NCBI RefSeq assembly: GCF_002162135.1
Contig: NZ_CP021382.1
Span: 2,354,001 to 2,418,000 of the forward strand
Length of the DNA stretch: 64,000 nt
Origin: Cellvibrio sp. PSBB006
GTDB lineage: Bacteria > Pseudomonadota > Gammaproteobacteria > Pseudomonadales > Cellvibrionaceae
Direction: 5' to 3'
Numbering within the stretch: position 1 is the first letter of the stretch; each line of letters opens with the position of its first letter. The translations under genes and the position numbers were made by a program. Shown piece by piece: positions 47,347 to 57,000 of the stretch. The notes below the pieces were generated by a model. The model made no database searches, was not told the DNA's origin, and was given only the letters and a program-made list of their open reading frames with translations.

Positions 47347-47361
47347 GCGGGCGCCGCCCGC
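47347..47361 (+). terminator. GC-rich hairpin after the OlsF-like gene
   Basis: GCGGGC, loop GCC, GCCCGC begins 8 nt after the stop, followed by the weakly T-rich TGCGCTTCTTCG. A second hairpin (ACCGAGCC, ACCC, GGCTCGGT) lies at 47400-47419. Either could end the transcript; neither has a classic U-tract. Confidence 0.5.
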
Positions 47362-47527
47362 TGCGCTTCTTCGCATTACTGTCTTCACACTCCTTTACGA
47401 CCGAGCCACCCGGCTCGGTACCATCCCATGGTCTAAACCTCTACAATAGACGCCCTCACATCAATAAAGCAGCGCCAACGAGCCTGCCCTCCGATTTACG
47501 TCGTTTAACCAAGAGAGAGAATCAACC

Positions 47528-48166
47528 ATGAAAATTGCATTGATGAATGAATTCAGCCAGGCGTCCAAGAATGCCGTTGTCCTGCAACAGTTGAAAGACG
47601 TTGCCGCTGAGCAGAATCACACCGTTTATAACGTCGGCATGAGCGACGACAACGACCATTACCTGACCTACATCCACCTCGGCATCATGGCCAGCCTGCT
47701 GCTGAACTCAAAGGCCGTGGATTTTGTGGTGAGCGGTTGCGGCACCGGCCAGGGCGCGCTGATGTCCCTGAACGCCCACCCGGGCGTAGTGTGCGGCTAC
47801 TGTATCGATCCCTCCGACGCCTACCTGTTCGCCCAGATCAACAACGGCAATGCACTGGCATTACCCTTCGCCAAGGGCTTCGGCTGGGGAGCGGAATTGA
47901 ACATCCGCTATATCTTTGAGAAGGCGTTTGGCGGCGTGCGCGGCCAGGGTTACCCGGCGGAACGTAAAGAGTCCCAAGTGCGCAATGCGGGGATTCTGAG
48001 CAGTGTAAAAAACGCGTTGACCAAGGAATATTTGGAAGGCTTGAAGTCCCTTGATCCGGAGTTGGTGAAGACAGCGGTAACTGGCGAGCGCTTCCAGGCC
48101 TGCTTCTTTGAAAACTGCCAGGACAAAACCGTTCTTGAATTCGTGAACGGTGTATTGGGACGTTAA
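47528..48166 (+). CDS. RpiB/LacA/LacB family sugar-phosphate isomerase
   Basis: A 212-residue protein of the RpiB family. The typical N-terminus is MKIALMNEFSQASKNAVV, the active-site region is FVVSGCGTGQGALMSLN (the Cys is the catalytic-base position), and GNALALPF follows. It is longer than ribose-5-phosphate isomerase B (~150), with an extra C-terminal ~60 residues (ERFQACFFENC). Substrate is uncertain; related longer members act on various ketose/aldose phosphates or uronate breakdown products. A -10-like TACAAT lies at about 47451 in the upstream gap. It is monocistronic, followed by a large inverted repeat. Confidence 0.85.
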   Translation: MKIALMNEFSQASKNAVVLQQLKDVAAEQNHTVYNVGMSDDNDHYLTYIHLGIMASLLLNSKAVDFVVSGCGTGQGALMSLNAHPGVVCGYCIDPSDAYLFAQINNGNALALPFAKGFGWGAELNIRYIFEKAFGGVRGQGYPAERKESQVRNAGILSSVKNALTKEYLEGLKSLDPELVKTAVTGERFQACFFENCQDKTVLEFVNGVLGR

Positions 48167-48190
48167 TTTTCGTTCATTGAATTAGAGCGA

Positions 48191-48291
48191 GCATAGCGGA
48201 GTTGGGGTGCGGGACACGCCGTGAACCCATCCATGGGGGCTCAGCACCGACATCCTGTCGGTGATGGTCCCGCACCCCAACTCCGCTATGC
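48191..48291. repeat. MITE-like element with 25-bp perfect inverted ends
   Basis: Perfect 25-nt inverted arms occur at 48191-48215 (beginning GCATAGCGGAGTTGGGG) and 48267-48291. The 51-nt centre contains a hairpin (ACCGACA, TCC, TGTCGGT) and a CCATCCATGGGGG block. It has no coding capacity. It starts 24 nt after the RpiB-family stop and is unrelated in sequence to the REP-like family. No flanking target duplication was evident. Confidence 0.75.
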
Positions 48292-48437
48292 CCTCCGCGC
48301 CACCCGATATAAAGTTGTGTCACCTTTCTGAAGTCATTTTTATAAGTCTCTAGTGCTTAAACTGATCATCACCAGCCTTTTTGCTCCACTGTCTTAGTGA
48401 TAAGCTCGCACCCACTAAGGGTTTACGAGCGATTGAC

Positions 48438-49811
48438 ATGCATATCCATATTCTCGGCGTGTGCGGCACCTTTATGGGTAGCCTCGCGCAACTTGCCAAA
48501 GGCCTCGGGCACCGCGTGACCGGCAGTGATGCCAATGTGTATCCCCCCATGAGTACTCAACTGGAGCAAGCTGGGATTGAGTTGATGCCAGGCTTTGATC
48601 CAGTGCATTTGCAACCGGCGCCGGATCTGGTGGTGATCGGGAATGCGATGAGTCGCGGGAACCCGGCGGTGGAGTATGTGTTGGCGCAGGGGATTCCTTA
48701 TACGTCCGGGCCGCAGTGGTTGCGTGATTATGTGTTGCCGGGGAAGTGGGTGCTGGCGGTGGCGGGTACGCATGGTAAGACGACCACCAGCAGTATGTTG
48801 GCGTGGATTCTTGAATACGCGGGTATGGCGCCGGGTTATTTAATAGGGGGAGTGACGAAGAATTTTCCGAACTCTGCGCGTTTGGGTGAGACGCCGTTTT
48901 TTGTGGTGGAGGCGGATGAATACGACAGCGCGTTTTTTGATAAGCGTTCCAAGTTTGTTCACTACAATGCGCGCACGGTAATTCTCAATAACCTCGAATT
49001 TGATCACGCGGATATTTTTCCGGACCTCGCGGCCATTCAAAAACAATTTCATCATTTAGTTCGCACGGTACCGAATAACGGCCTGCTGATTTCTCCGCAA
49101 GATGATGCGGCACTGAATGAAGTTCTGGCCATGGGCTGCTGGACACCGCAACAAAAATTCTCAGTCGATGGTGATACCTCCGTCGAGTGGCGGGCGGAGT
49201 TATTGGAGAAAGACGGTTCAGCATTTGCCGTGTTTCATGAAGGCACAGCGGTGGCGCAAGTGCATTGGGCGCAGACCGGTTTGCATAACGTCAATAACGG
49301 TTTAGCGGCGATGATCGCCGCGCGTCATGTCGGTGTTACACCAGAGATCAGTGCCAAAGCCCTGGAACAATTTGCCGGGGTAAAACGGCGCATGGAGTGT
49401 TTAGCCGATATCCACAGCGTAAAAGTTTATGATGATTTCGCCCATCACCCCACGGCGATAAAAACTACCCTCGCTGGCCTGCGCGCTAAAGTTGGCGACC
49501 AGAAAATTATCGCCGTCATTGAGCCGCGCTCCAACACCATGCGTATGGGTGTTCATAAAGATGCATTGAACCAAGCCTGCACCGACGCCGACGACGTACT
49601 CTGGTATCAACCACCGAATGTTGATTGGGCGATGGATGAAGTGGTAAACAAAAGCCCCGTTCCGGCGAAACTGGTACACGATCTGGATGAATTAATTCAC
49701 TGCGCGATTTCACTGAGCGAGGCTGATACGCACATTGTGATTATGAGCAACGGCGGATTTGGCGGCGTGCATCAGAAGATGATTGAGCAATTAAAAAAGC
49801 ACGCGCTGTAA
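48438..49811 (+). CDS. mpl: UDP-MurNAc:L-Ala-gamma-D-Glu-meso-DAP ligase
   Basis: A 457-residue Mur-ligase-family enzyme that recycles the cell-wall tripeptide by joining it to UDP-MurNAc. The N-terminus is MHIHILGVCGTFMGSLAQLA, the ATP-binding loop is AGTHGKTTTSSML, and the later motifs FVVEADEYDSAFFDKRSKF and VYDDFAHHPTAIKTTL are typical. I chose ATG 48438; a TTG at 48381 would add 19 residues unlike the family. The resulting length equals E. coli Mpl. Confidence 0.95.
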   Translation: MHIHILGVCGTFMGSLAQLAKGLGHRVTGSDANVYPPMSTQLEQAGIELMPGFDPVHLQPAPDLVVIGNAMSRGNPAVEYVLAQGIPYTSGPQWLRDYVLPGKWVLAVAGTHGKTTTSSMLAWILEYAGMAPGYLIGGVTKNFPNSARLGETPFFVVEADEYDSAFFDKRSKFVHYNARTVILNNLEFDHADIFPDLAAIQKQFHHLVRTVPNNGLLISPQDDAALNEVLAMGCWTPQQKFSVDGDTSVEWRAELLEKDGSAFAVFHEGTAVAQVHWAQTGLHNVNNGLAAMIAARHVGVTPEISAKALEQFAGVKRRMECLADIHSVKVYDDFAHHPTAIKTTLAGLRAKVGDQKIIAVIEPRSNTMRMGVHKDALNQACTDADDVLWYQPPNVDWAMDEVVNKSPVPAKLVHDLDELIHCAISLSEADTHIVIMSNGGFGGVHQKMIEQLKKHAL

Positions 49812-49865
49812 TCAATATCGTTTCATGTAAGACCAACAGTTTTAAGGGCAGCGGGGAATTTGACC

Positions 49866-50474
49866 ATGACACAACGCACCATCACCCTGGCCATGACCGG
49901 CGCATCCGGCGCGCAGTATGGTTTACGTTTGTTGCAATGTTTATTGGCAGCGGACTGCAAGGTTTATTTGCTGTTATCCAATGCGGCAGAAGTTGTGATT
50001 CGCACAGAAACAGATCTCGATTTACCGGAAACGCTCGACGAGCAACAGGCGATGCTCAGCGAATTATTCGGTGCGGATGAAGATCAGCTGCAAATTTTTA
50101 CCAAGGACGACTGGTTTTCTCCTGTTGCATCAGGCTCCAGCTCACCAACATCCATGGTCATCTGCCCAGCCAGCGGTGGTTGTCTTTCTGCCATTGCTCA
50201 CGGCGCAAGCAACAATCTTATTGAACGCGCTGCAGATGTTGCGCTGAAAGAGCGCCGGCAACTGATCCTGGTGCCCAGGGAAACCCCCTACTCCGCGATT
50301 CATTTGGAGAACATGCTCAAGCTCACACAACTCGGCGCTGTCATCCTTCCGGCGAGCCCAGGCTTTTATATGCAGCCACAATCCATCACTGAACTAATTG
50401 ATTTTATCGTCGCCCGCATTCTGGACCAACTAGGCATTGAACAAGACCTGATGCCCCGCTGGGGCGAAGACTGA
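49866..50474 (+). CDS. ubiX: Flavin prenyltransferase UbiX
   Basis: A 202-residue UbiX that makes prenylated FMN, the cofactor of the UbiD decarboxylase. It has the flavin-binding [16 protein letters not shown], then [16 protein letters not shown], then [19 protein letters not shown]. Start ATG 49866 follows a GGGGAA box; a TTG six nt earlier is unlikely. It follows mpl after 54 nt, so the two may be co-transcribed, the same neighbourhood seen in other gammaproteobacteria. Confidence 0.95.
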   Translation: MTQRTITLAMTGASGAQYGLRLLQCLLAADCKVYLLLSNAAEVVIRTETDLDLPETLDEQQAMLSELFGADEDQLQIFTKDDWFSPVASGSSSPTSMVICPASGGCLSAIAHGASNNLIERAADVALKERRQLILVPRETPYSAIHLENMLKLTQLGAVILPASPGFYMQPQSITELIDFIVARILDQLGIEQDLMPRWGED

Positions 50475-50490
50475 TATCCAACTCCATCCG

Positions 50491-50520
50491 GAGGTCGGAT
50501 TAGCGCAGCGTAATCCGACA
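50491..50520. repeat. REP-like palindrome, copy 8
   Basis: GAGGTCGGATTAGCGCAGC, then GTAATCCGACA. Consensus short form apart from the first bases, between ubiX and mvaB. Confidence 0.9.
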
Positions 50521-50547
50521 ACGATCTAACCAACATAATCAAACATT

Positions 50548-51456
50548 ATGGCATTACCCAAATCAGTCAAAATCGTAGAAGTCGGTCCCCGCGATGGCTT
50601 GCAAAATGAAAAGCAAACTATCGCTACCGCGACCAAGATTCAACTCATCAACCAATTGTCCGAGGCGGGACTGTCCTATATTGAAGCCGGCAGTTTTGTA
50701 AACCCAAAATGGGTGCCACAAATGGCCGACAGCGCTGAAGTATTCGGCGGTGCCACTCGTAAAGTCGGTGTGACCTATGCTGCATTGACGCCCAACTTGC
50801 AAGGCTTCGAGCGCGCACTCGCCGCACATGTTGATGAGGTTGCGATATTCGCCGCCGCCTCAGAAGCATTCAGCCAAAAGAATATTAACTGTTCTATAGC
50901 CGAAAGCCTTACGCGATTTACAGCACTGATGGATGCAGCACAACGCCATAACATACCGGTGCGCGGTTACATTTCCTGCGTTGTCGGCTGCCCCTACAGC
51001 GGCGCCGTGGAACCGGAAACGGTTGCGCAAATAGCCCGGGACTTACTGGCAATGGGCTGCTATGAAATCTCGCTGGGCGATACGATCGGTATAGGTACCG
51101 CCGGGCAAGTCAAACGTTTAATTGAGTTTCTTATGCAGGATATTCCCGTAGAAAAACTCGCGGTACATATGCACGATACCTATGGACAGGCATTGGCAAA
51201 TATTTACGCAGCGCTGGAGTGCGGCGTTAGCGTCGTGGACAGCTCTGTCGCAGGCTTGGGTGGCTGCCCCTACGCGGCAGGCGCTTCGGGCAACGTCGCG
51301 ACCGAAGATGTGATTTATTTATTGAATGGCCTCGGCATTGATCACGGGGTCGATCTGGAAAAATTAATTGCCGCCGGCAATAGCATCTGTGAATATCTCG
51401 GGAAAACCAATGGGTCCAAAGTCGCACAAGCTATCACACGGAAATACCAGGCATGA
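50548..51456 (+). CDS. mvaB: Hydroxymethylglutaryl-CoA lyase
   Basis: A 302-residue HMG-CoA lyase of the DRE-TIM family, which splits HMG-CoA into acetyl-CoA and acetoacetate, normally the last step of leucine breakdown. It has [30 protein letters not shown], the metal-binding [10 protein letters not shown] and the signature [19 protein letters not shown] with the catalytic Cys. The usual leucine/isovalerate (liu) genes are not in the window. It overlaps the DUF2288 gene by 4 nt. Confidence 0.95.
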   Translation: MALPKSVKIVEVGPRDGLQNEKQTIATATKIQLINQLSEAGLSYIEAGSFVNPKWVPQMADSAEVFGGATRKVGVTYAALTPNLQGFERALAAHVDEVAIFAAASEAFSQKNINCSIAESLTRFTALMDAAQRHNIPVRGYISCVVGCPYSGAVEPETVAQIARDLLAMGCYEISLGDTIGIGTAGQVKRLIEFLMQDIPVEKLAVHMHDTYGQALANIYAALECGVSVVDSSVAGLGGCPYAAGASGNVATEDVIYLLNGLGIDHGVDLEKLIAAGNSICEYLGKTNGSKVAQAITRKYQA

Positions 51457-51767
51457 TTGATGAATACCTTCCCGATGACATTGTCCAGGCAAAAATAAAT
51501 CTGGAAACAGCACAAATACCCTGGCAAGACCTGCAACGTTTTTTTGCCGGCGGTAAAGCCATTGCCGTAAGTCCGAGCCTCGATCTCACCGAGGTTGCAC
51601 GGGTTATTGCGCGGGATCAATCCGCACAACTGAAACAGTGGATGGATGCATCGTTGGTAGACAACGTGACGGATAAGCAGGCGCAAATCTGGTATGAGCA
51701 GAATGCCATGGTCTGGGCGGTGGTGATAAAGCCATGGGTACTCGTGCAAGAAGCCCCAAAGGAATAA
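51453..51767 (+). CDS. DUF2288 family protein
   Basis: A 104-residue soluble protein of the DUF2288 family, recognised by [21 protein letters not shown], then [12 protein letters not shown] and [16 protein letters not shown]. No function is known. It is translationally coupled to mvaB by an ATGA overlap, although this may only reflect shared transcription. Confidence 0.82.
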   Translation: MIDEYLPDDIVQAKINLETAQIPWQDLQRFFAGGKAIAVSPSLDLTEVARVIARDQSAQLKQWMDASLVDNVTDKQAQIWYEQNAMVWAVVIKPWVLVQEAPKE

Positions 51768-51836
51768 GCAGCCCTTCATCAAAAAGAAAATCTTTAGCGG
51801 TTAATTATTAATAACGTTACACGTCAGGAATTTTAT

Positions 51837-52253
51837 ATGAAGCCTATCTCTGCCGCCGGTGTCGGTATACGTTTTGTTTTCGCGTTGTTGTTAGTGTTCG
51901 CCACTTACAACCCCAGCGGCTATTCTTATTATCATTGGCTCTACGCTAATTGGTCGGCACTTACACCTTACATCGCGCTGGCAGGTTTAATTTTATTGAT
52001 CGGCTGGGCTATATATGTGCGCGCCACTTTGCGTTCCTTGGGTTTTGTGGGCTTGATACTGGCGGGTGCATTCCTGGCTTGTCTGGTTTGGTTGTTGGTT
52101 TATTGGGGCTGGATCAAACTGGATAAGGCTGGACCGATCACCTGGATCAGCGAAATTTTGGTGGCTGCACTGCTCGCAGCCGGTATGTCCTGGTCCCATA
52201 TCCGCCGAGCCATGTCTGGCCAGGTGGATATGGACGATGTGGATGAGAACTGA
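51837..52253 (+). CDS. Small integral membrane protein (DUF6524-like)
   Basis: A 138-residue protein with four predicted membrane helices (~8-24, ~42-60, ~68-90, ~105-122) and an acidic tail (DMDDVDEN). It starts with a conserved-looking GIRFVFALLLVFATYNPSGYSYYHW. I recognise it as DUF6524-like from memory. No function is known. An AGGA box precedes the ATG. It converges on the last gene of the PspA-flotillin operon with only 7 nt between. Confidence 0.7.
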   Translation: MKPISAAGVGIRFVFALLLVFATYNPSGYSYYHWLYANWSALTPYIALAGLILLIGWAIYVRATLRSLGFVGLILAGAFLACLVWLLVYWGWIKLDKAGPITWISEILVAALLAAGMSWSHIRRAMSGQVDMDDVDEN

Positions 52254-52260
52254 CGTAGCG

Positions 52261-52800
52261 CTATTCAGGCGCTATCAATAAATATTGTTTGATGTCTTCT
52301 TTACGGGCGTGGCGGTATAGCCATTGGCGGAAGGCATGCACTTGAGCGAAGTCTTCCCCACCTAAAAGTTTTTCATAGCGATCCTGATGAAATGCTTCCT
52401 GACGCGCCTTGCGAATATTACGCTGCCAGGCATCTGTGAAAATCTTCGGTAACTTGCCGTGCAGATCAAGGTGTTTAAGCAGCTGCCATTCGCCCTTATC
52501 CAGCCAAGCTTCGTCGCAGGATGCACACAAATCAATTTTGTGTGCCGAGTTCAACCCCATTTGATACTTTGTCATCAAACGACTGCACTTGGGACATGCT
52601 CGCGCGCTCGGTTGTTCATCAGGCACATCCAATTCGGGTAGAGGCTCAGACGCAGCCAGACCATCATAACGATCCAACCAGAAGCGATAATTCATCAATG
52701 AAACCAAAGAGCCTTCACATTTTGGACATGCGGCAACCAGCAGGCCTGGCTCAAGCTCCTTCGGTTCAAGTTGAGCGGATTGACATGTTGAACATTTCAT
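52261..52800 (-). CDS. TFIIB-type zinc-ribbon protein
   Basis: A 179-residue protein with two zinc-ribbon units. The first has CSTCQ and CPKC, the second CPKCSRLM and CASCDEAWLDKGEW, typical of the zf-TFIIB family (WxDxGEL-type motif). The C-terminal third is charged and helical with no match. The function is unknown. It is the last gene of the operon that begins with DUF2170/pspA, 21 nt after the PLD-like gene. Confidence 0.8.
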   Translation of the reverse strand: MKCSTCQSAQLEPKELEPGLLVAACPKCEGSLVSLMNYRFWLDRYDGLAASEPLPELDVPDEQPSARACPKCSRLMTKYQMGLNSAHKIDLCASCDEAWLDKGEWQLLKHLDLHGKLPKIFTDAWQRNIRKARQEAFHQDRYEKLLGGEDFAQVHAFRQWLYRHARKEDIKQYLLIAPE

Positions 52801-52821
52801 ATTCTTTTCCTTCTCAAGTTA

Positions 52822-53511
52822 TCAGGCAGAAAAATTTTCCCACAAGGATTCGAACTCCATCTGATAGGCAGCCACCAACGCCGGCTCGTTTGTTACCAGA
52901 ATATTTTCATGGTTTTTATCTGAAGCACTGCGTGTCCAGTTGAAGCTGCCATTGACCAGCATGTGGCGGTCGATGATGGCGAATTTGTGGTGCATATGGT
53001 GCTCGGTATTATCCATCCTGACAGGAATTCCCTGTGCGGCCATATGCTCTACATCGCTGCCAAGATCCAGTGACTTATCATTATCCGTCAGTATCCGTAC
53101 CGCCACCCCGTGTTGATGTGCACTGCAAATAGCATCACACAAACGATCATCAGAAATGGTGAACACACTGATATCGAGAGACTGGCGCGCGCTGACGCAC
53201 AGGTCCAACAGCTTTCGGCGGCAATCGTCACCCGGGCTGAAGTGAGCGCTATTCACAATGACCACTTGCGCATTGCGCGCCGTGTCCATGGTCTTCATGA
53301 TTTTATCGAGCCACCCAAGAACGGCGATAGCAACATCACCGCCTTGTTTTATCGGTTCGCGCGCCAAGGCAAAGGCTTTGTTACGAATAAAACTGGTTTC
53401 ATCCGCTTTTAATTGCGGCAATATTTCACGGAGCGCCAGGGTCTCCGCATGACTTAATTTAAAATCTTCCAGGCTTTCTGTTAACCAGGATTCCAATTCA
53501 TCCAGACGCAT
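52822..53511 (-). CDS. Phospholipase D-like (single HKD) protein
   Basis: A 229-residue protein with a helical N-terminal ~75 residues and one PLD-type domain. The HKD motif is HHKFAIIDRHMLVNGSFNWT (near residue 167). A single HKD is typical of Nuc/MitoPLD-type enzymes that work as dimers, acting on phosphodiesters in nucleic acid or cardiolipin. No signal peptide or membrane anchor is visible, so a cytosolic role is likely. It lies 2 nt after the rhomboid gene; AAGGA precedes the ATG. Confidence 0.85.
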   Translation of the reverse strand: MRLDELESWLTESLEDFKLSHAETLALREILPQLKADETSFIRNKAFALAREPIKQGGDVAIAVLGWLDKIMKTMDTARNAQVVIVNSAHFSPGDDCRRKLLDLCVSARQSLDISVFTISDDRLCDAICSAHQHGVAVRILTDNDKSLDLGSDVEHMAAQGIPVRMDNTEHHMHHKFAIIDRHMLVNGSFNWTRSASDKNHENILVTNEPALVAAYQMEFESLWENFSA

Positions 53512-53513
53512 AG

Positions 53514-54083
53514 TCAGATCCTTTTACGCTTACCAAAAAAGCCTTTTGCATTGAGAAAGGCGCAGTAAAAACCCATCAAAGCACCGAATAAATGCGCCTC
53601 GAATGAAATACGCGCATCCGTAGGCAGCACGCCGTAGATCAAACCACCATAAAAAAGCACAACAAACAAGGCAATTAAAATATTGATAAATCGTCGCTCA
53701 AACCAGGCCGTGGCAATGCATAGGCTCCACAAACCAAACACCCATCCACTCGCACCGATGTGAGTTGCCGGACGACCAAATAACCAGACCAGGACGCCGC
53801 CTGCCACAATAATAAATAAGCTGTTAAGCAGGTAACGTCGAATCGAATGCACCAACACCAAAGCACTGAAGATGCAAAAACCAACCAGATTATTCAGCAG
53901 ATGCGCCGTACTGCCATGCAGGAAGGGCGCGGCAAATACAGTCCATAGGCTATCCAGATGCCGAGGATATATACCGAACCGATTTAACTGATAATTCAGC
54001 ACAACATTCAGGACGTGCACGCCAACCATCAATGCACATAAATACAGTATCAGTTTGAATTTATCCGAGATCTTTCTTGTCAT
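53514..54083 (-). CDS. Rhomboid family intramembrane serine protease
   Basis: A 189-residue membrane protein with six hydrophobic segments. The catalytic serine is in THIGASGWVFG (GxSG) and the catalytic histidine in FEAHLFGALMG. The HGSTAHLLNN segment supplies the oxyanion-side His/Asn pair. It should cut membrane proteins within the bilayer. It overlaps the AAA ATPase gene by 4 nt (ATGA), which suggests joint function with the ATPase, flotillin and PspA. Confidence 0.9.
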   Translation of the reverse strand: MTRKISDKFKLILYLCALMVGVHVLNVVLNYQLNRFGIYPRHLDSLWTVFAAPFLHGSTAHLLNNLVGFCIFSALVLVHSIRRYLLNSLFIIVAGGVLVWLFGRPATHIGASGWVFGLWSLCIATAWFERRFINILIALFVVLFYGGLIYGVLPTDARISFEAHLFGALMGFYCAFLNAKGFFGKRKRI

Positions 54084-57000
54084 TCAGGATCTTTCTGGTC
54101 ATGTGAGATCTTTTTTGTCGAACCTCTCGACGGCTTTCCGGCAATTTCCACCTCCAGCTGACGAAGCTGTACCAGAACATCTTGCATTTTTTCGTGAGTG
54201 CGTAAATCGATATCCAGTTTTTTATCCATACTGCGCACCAGTGGAAATATACTTTTCTCGATGGTTTCTGCCAGGACACGCAAAATTTTATCCATCCCTG
54301 GCACCGGCTGATTGATCACTTCCACCCTGGGCGGTTGAACAGCGCTTTTTTCGCTCAGACTTTCCAGTAGCTGTGCAATTCGCTCCAGTGAAGCACCGAG
54401 ATTGTCGCTGGATGCCTTGGCCTGATTACCGGCAACAACCTGGGCGGTTGTACCCAGATGCTTTATATTTTCCACCAGGTCGGCCAGTTGCACGACAACA
54501 CGCGCTCCGACGTCAGCATCTGCACCGCCAATCGCTTTATTACGCAGGAAGTCTTTCTTGATTTGTTCCCAACGAGTTTTCTGTTCGGCCGTCATATTGC
54601 CACGCAACTCGGCCAGTTTAAGCAGGTTACTCTCTGCGCCGGTGGTCAACAATTGCGCCTCGCCCAGATAGTGATCAGCAATCATTTGCATCATCTCACT
54701 TTCATTCATAACGGCAGACACTTTCTCGGTCATCTTATTCATGTTGCGATAACTGCCTTGCAACTTGAATGGCGGCTCCATGCGATACTTGTCATCCTGC
54801 GCAGCCGAGGCGATGTACTGCTGATTGATCTTCAGGACGACGTCCTGAATGACGAATAATTTTTTCATTACCGCAGTGATTTCATTAATCTCCGCACCGC
54901 TGTATTGATGACGCAAATCGGTGGTAGCTACCTGCTCGCCCTTGGCCATACGAATGAGTTTATATACATCATCCATATCGCGTAACGCGAGCGGAGCCAG
55001 TACGGGGTTGGAGGTCATGGCATTCTCGATGTAACTCAACGCAAACTGCTCTTCCATGCCGCCGAGAATATCACCCAGATTGTAAATGTCCGCCCGGTTG
55101 GCCAGCATGTCGGGCACCTTGAAGGCTTCACCGGTTTCGGTATAAGGGTTGCCCGCCATCACCACACAGAATTTCTTGCCGCGCATATCGTAGGTTTTGG
55201 TTTCTCCTTTCCATACACCTTCAATACGACGGGAGCCATCGCACAGCGAAATAAATTTTTGCAAAAATTCTGAATGAGTATGCTGGATGTCATCGAGATA
55301 AAGCATCACGTTGTTACCCATCTCCAGTGCCAGGTTCAATTTATACAACTCCTGACGGGAGGTAGAGTTCGGTGCTTGCTCCGGGTCCAATGACAATACA
55401 TCGTGGCCTAAAGAGGGACAATTGATCTTCATAAAAATCAGCCCGAGGCGGTTCGCAACATATTCCATCAAGGTCGTCTTACCGTAGCCCGGTGGTGAGA
55501 TCATCATCAACAAGCCCATGAGATCGGTACGCTTATTCTCACCGAGCGATCCCATTTGTTTCGCCAGATTATCACCGATAATCGGCAGATAGGATTCGTT
55601 GATCAACCGGTTACGCACAAACGAGCTCAGGGGTTTGGCTTTGAATGTCTCCAGACGCAACAGTTTGCGCTCTTCGTTAACGATGTCCTGGCGGATCTGC
55701 AAATAACGCTGGTAGCCGGGCACAACTATCTGATGATGATGCTCAAGGCGTTGCAGAAAATCATCCAGGGAATAAGCCAGGCGGCGCTCACTCAGCGTCA
55801 CATGTTCACCGAGTAATCCTTCCACAGTCAGCTCAAGATCTACCTCTGTGAAACGCCGGTCCAGCCGCTCATCAGCATTGATCAACGCAACCGCTTCGGG
55901 AATATAACGTGCGATCTTGTGCAGTTGTTTTTGTTGAACGAGCGCATGCAGCCAGGTACTCGTGAGCTTCCAACGTTCCGCAGGCCAACCATGCATTTTT
56001 TCCAAGGCACTGTGAAACTGCCGCCAGCTGGCATCCCCTAGCGATTGCTTCAGCTCATCGACCAGTTGCCGGGCATATTTGCTGCCAATAAATTCTGTCC
56101 GTTCACGCGCAAGCTCCTCAACCAGGTACTGCGCCGCACGTTGAATGCTTACCTGATCCGCTGGCAGCGGATGTTGGCCCACGTATCCGGTTAAACAATC
56201 GGTCACTTCCGCCACAAGATCATTTAATGCTTGTGATTGACCAAAGGTTAGTTGTATTTGTTTAGCGGACTGCGCGCGCTCTTTCCAGGTATCGTGCGGA
56301 ATAGGATCACGTCCCGGGCTGACTTTAGGTTTACGTTGATAACTGCTATTAATATTGGCCCAGAAAATTTGCGCAATGGCACGACTTAACGGGTCGAAAC
56401 TCAACAGGTCGGCACGATCAATAGCTGGAATCAGCGCCTTGAGCAACAGCGTGGCATCGTGATCGTGGATGCCCTTTTGATAACCTTCCTTATAACGCGG
56501 TGAGGCAAATTCACGCACCAGTTTTAGCAACTGCTCATCATCCAGAAGCGCCTGATGCAGTTTATCCCAGCTCAAGTTCTCGCGATTGTCCTGGGCTGCC
56601 TTGAGTATGAGAGAGGCCAGATACTCCGCACGGTAAACCTGTTCCGACTCTGACTCCTGCACGATGCTCCAGAATTCCCGCAGAGCTAACAACTCGGCAT
56701 GCTTGACCGGCTCAAAATAATGGGTACCGGTGAGATGAATATTCAATTCGCCTTCGCGCGGAATAATGGTCAGGTCAAGCTCCTGGGTGTTGACACTGAA
56801 TTTATGTCGCGGCCCTAACTTGATGACATTCCCGCCCTCTTCAAAGATATCGGTCTTGTCGCGCAATGCCCGCAGGGCCTGACCTTTCACCGCCTTGAAG
56901 CGGGAATCAAGATCATCAGCCGCAATCGCGTTATCAAGTTCGCGCAATTGTTCAACCAAATCGCGAATCTTCAGCACCAGCGCATCCGATGCGAAATAGG

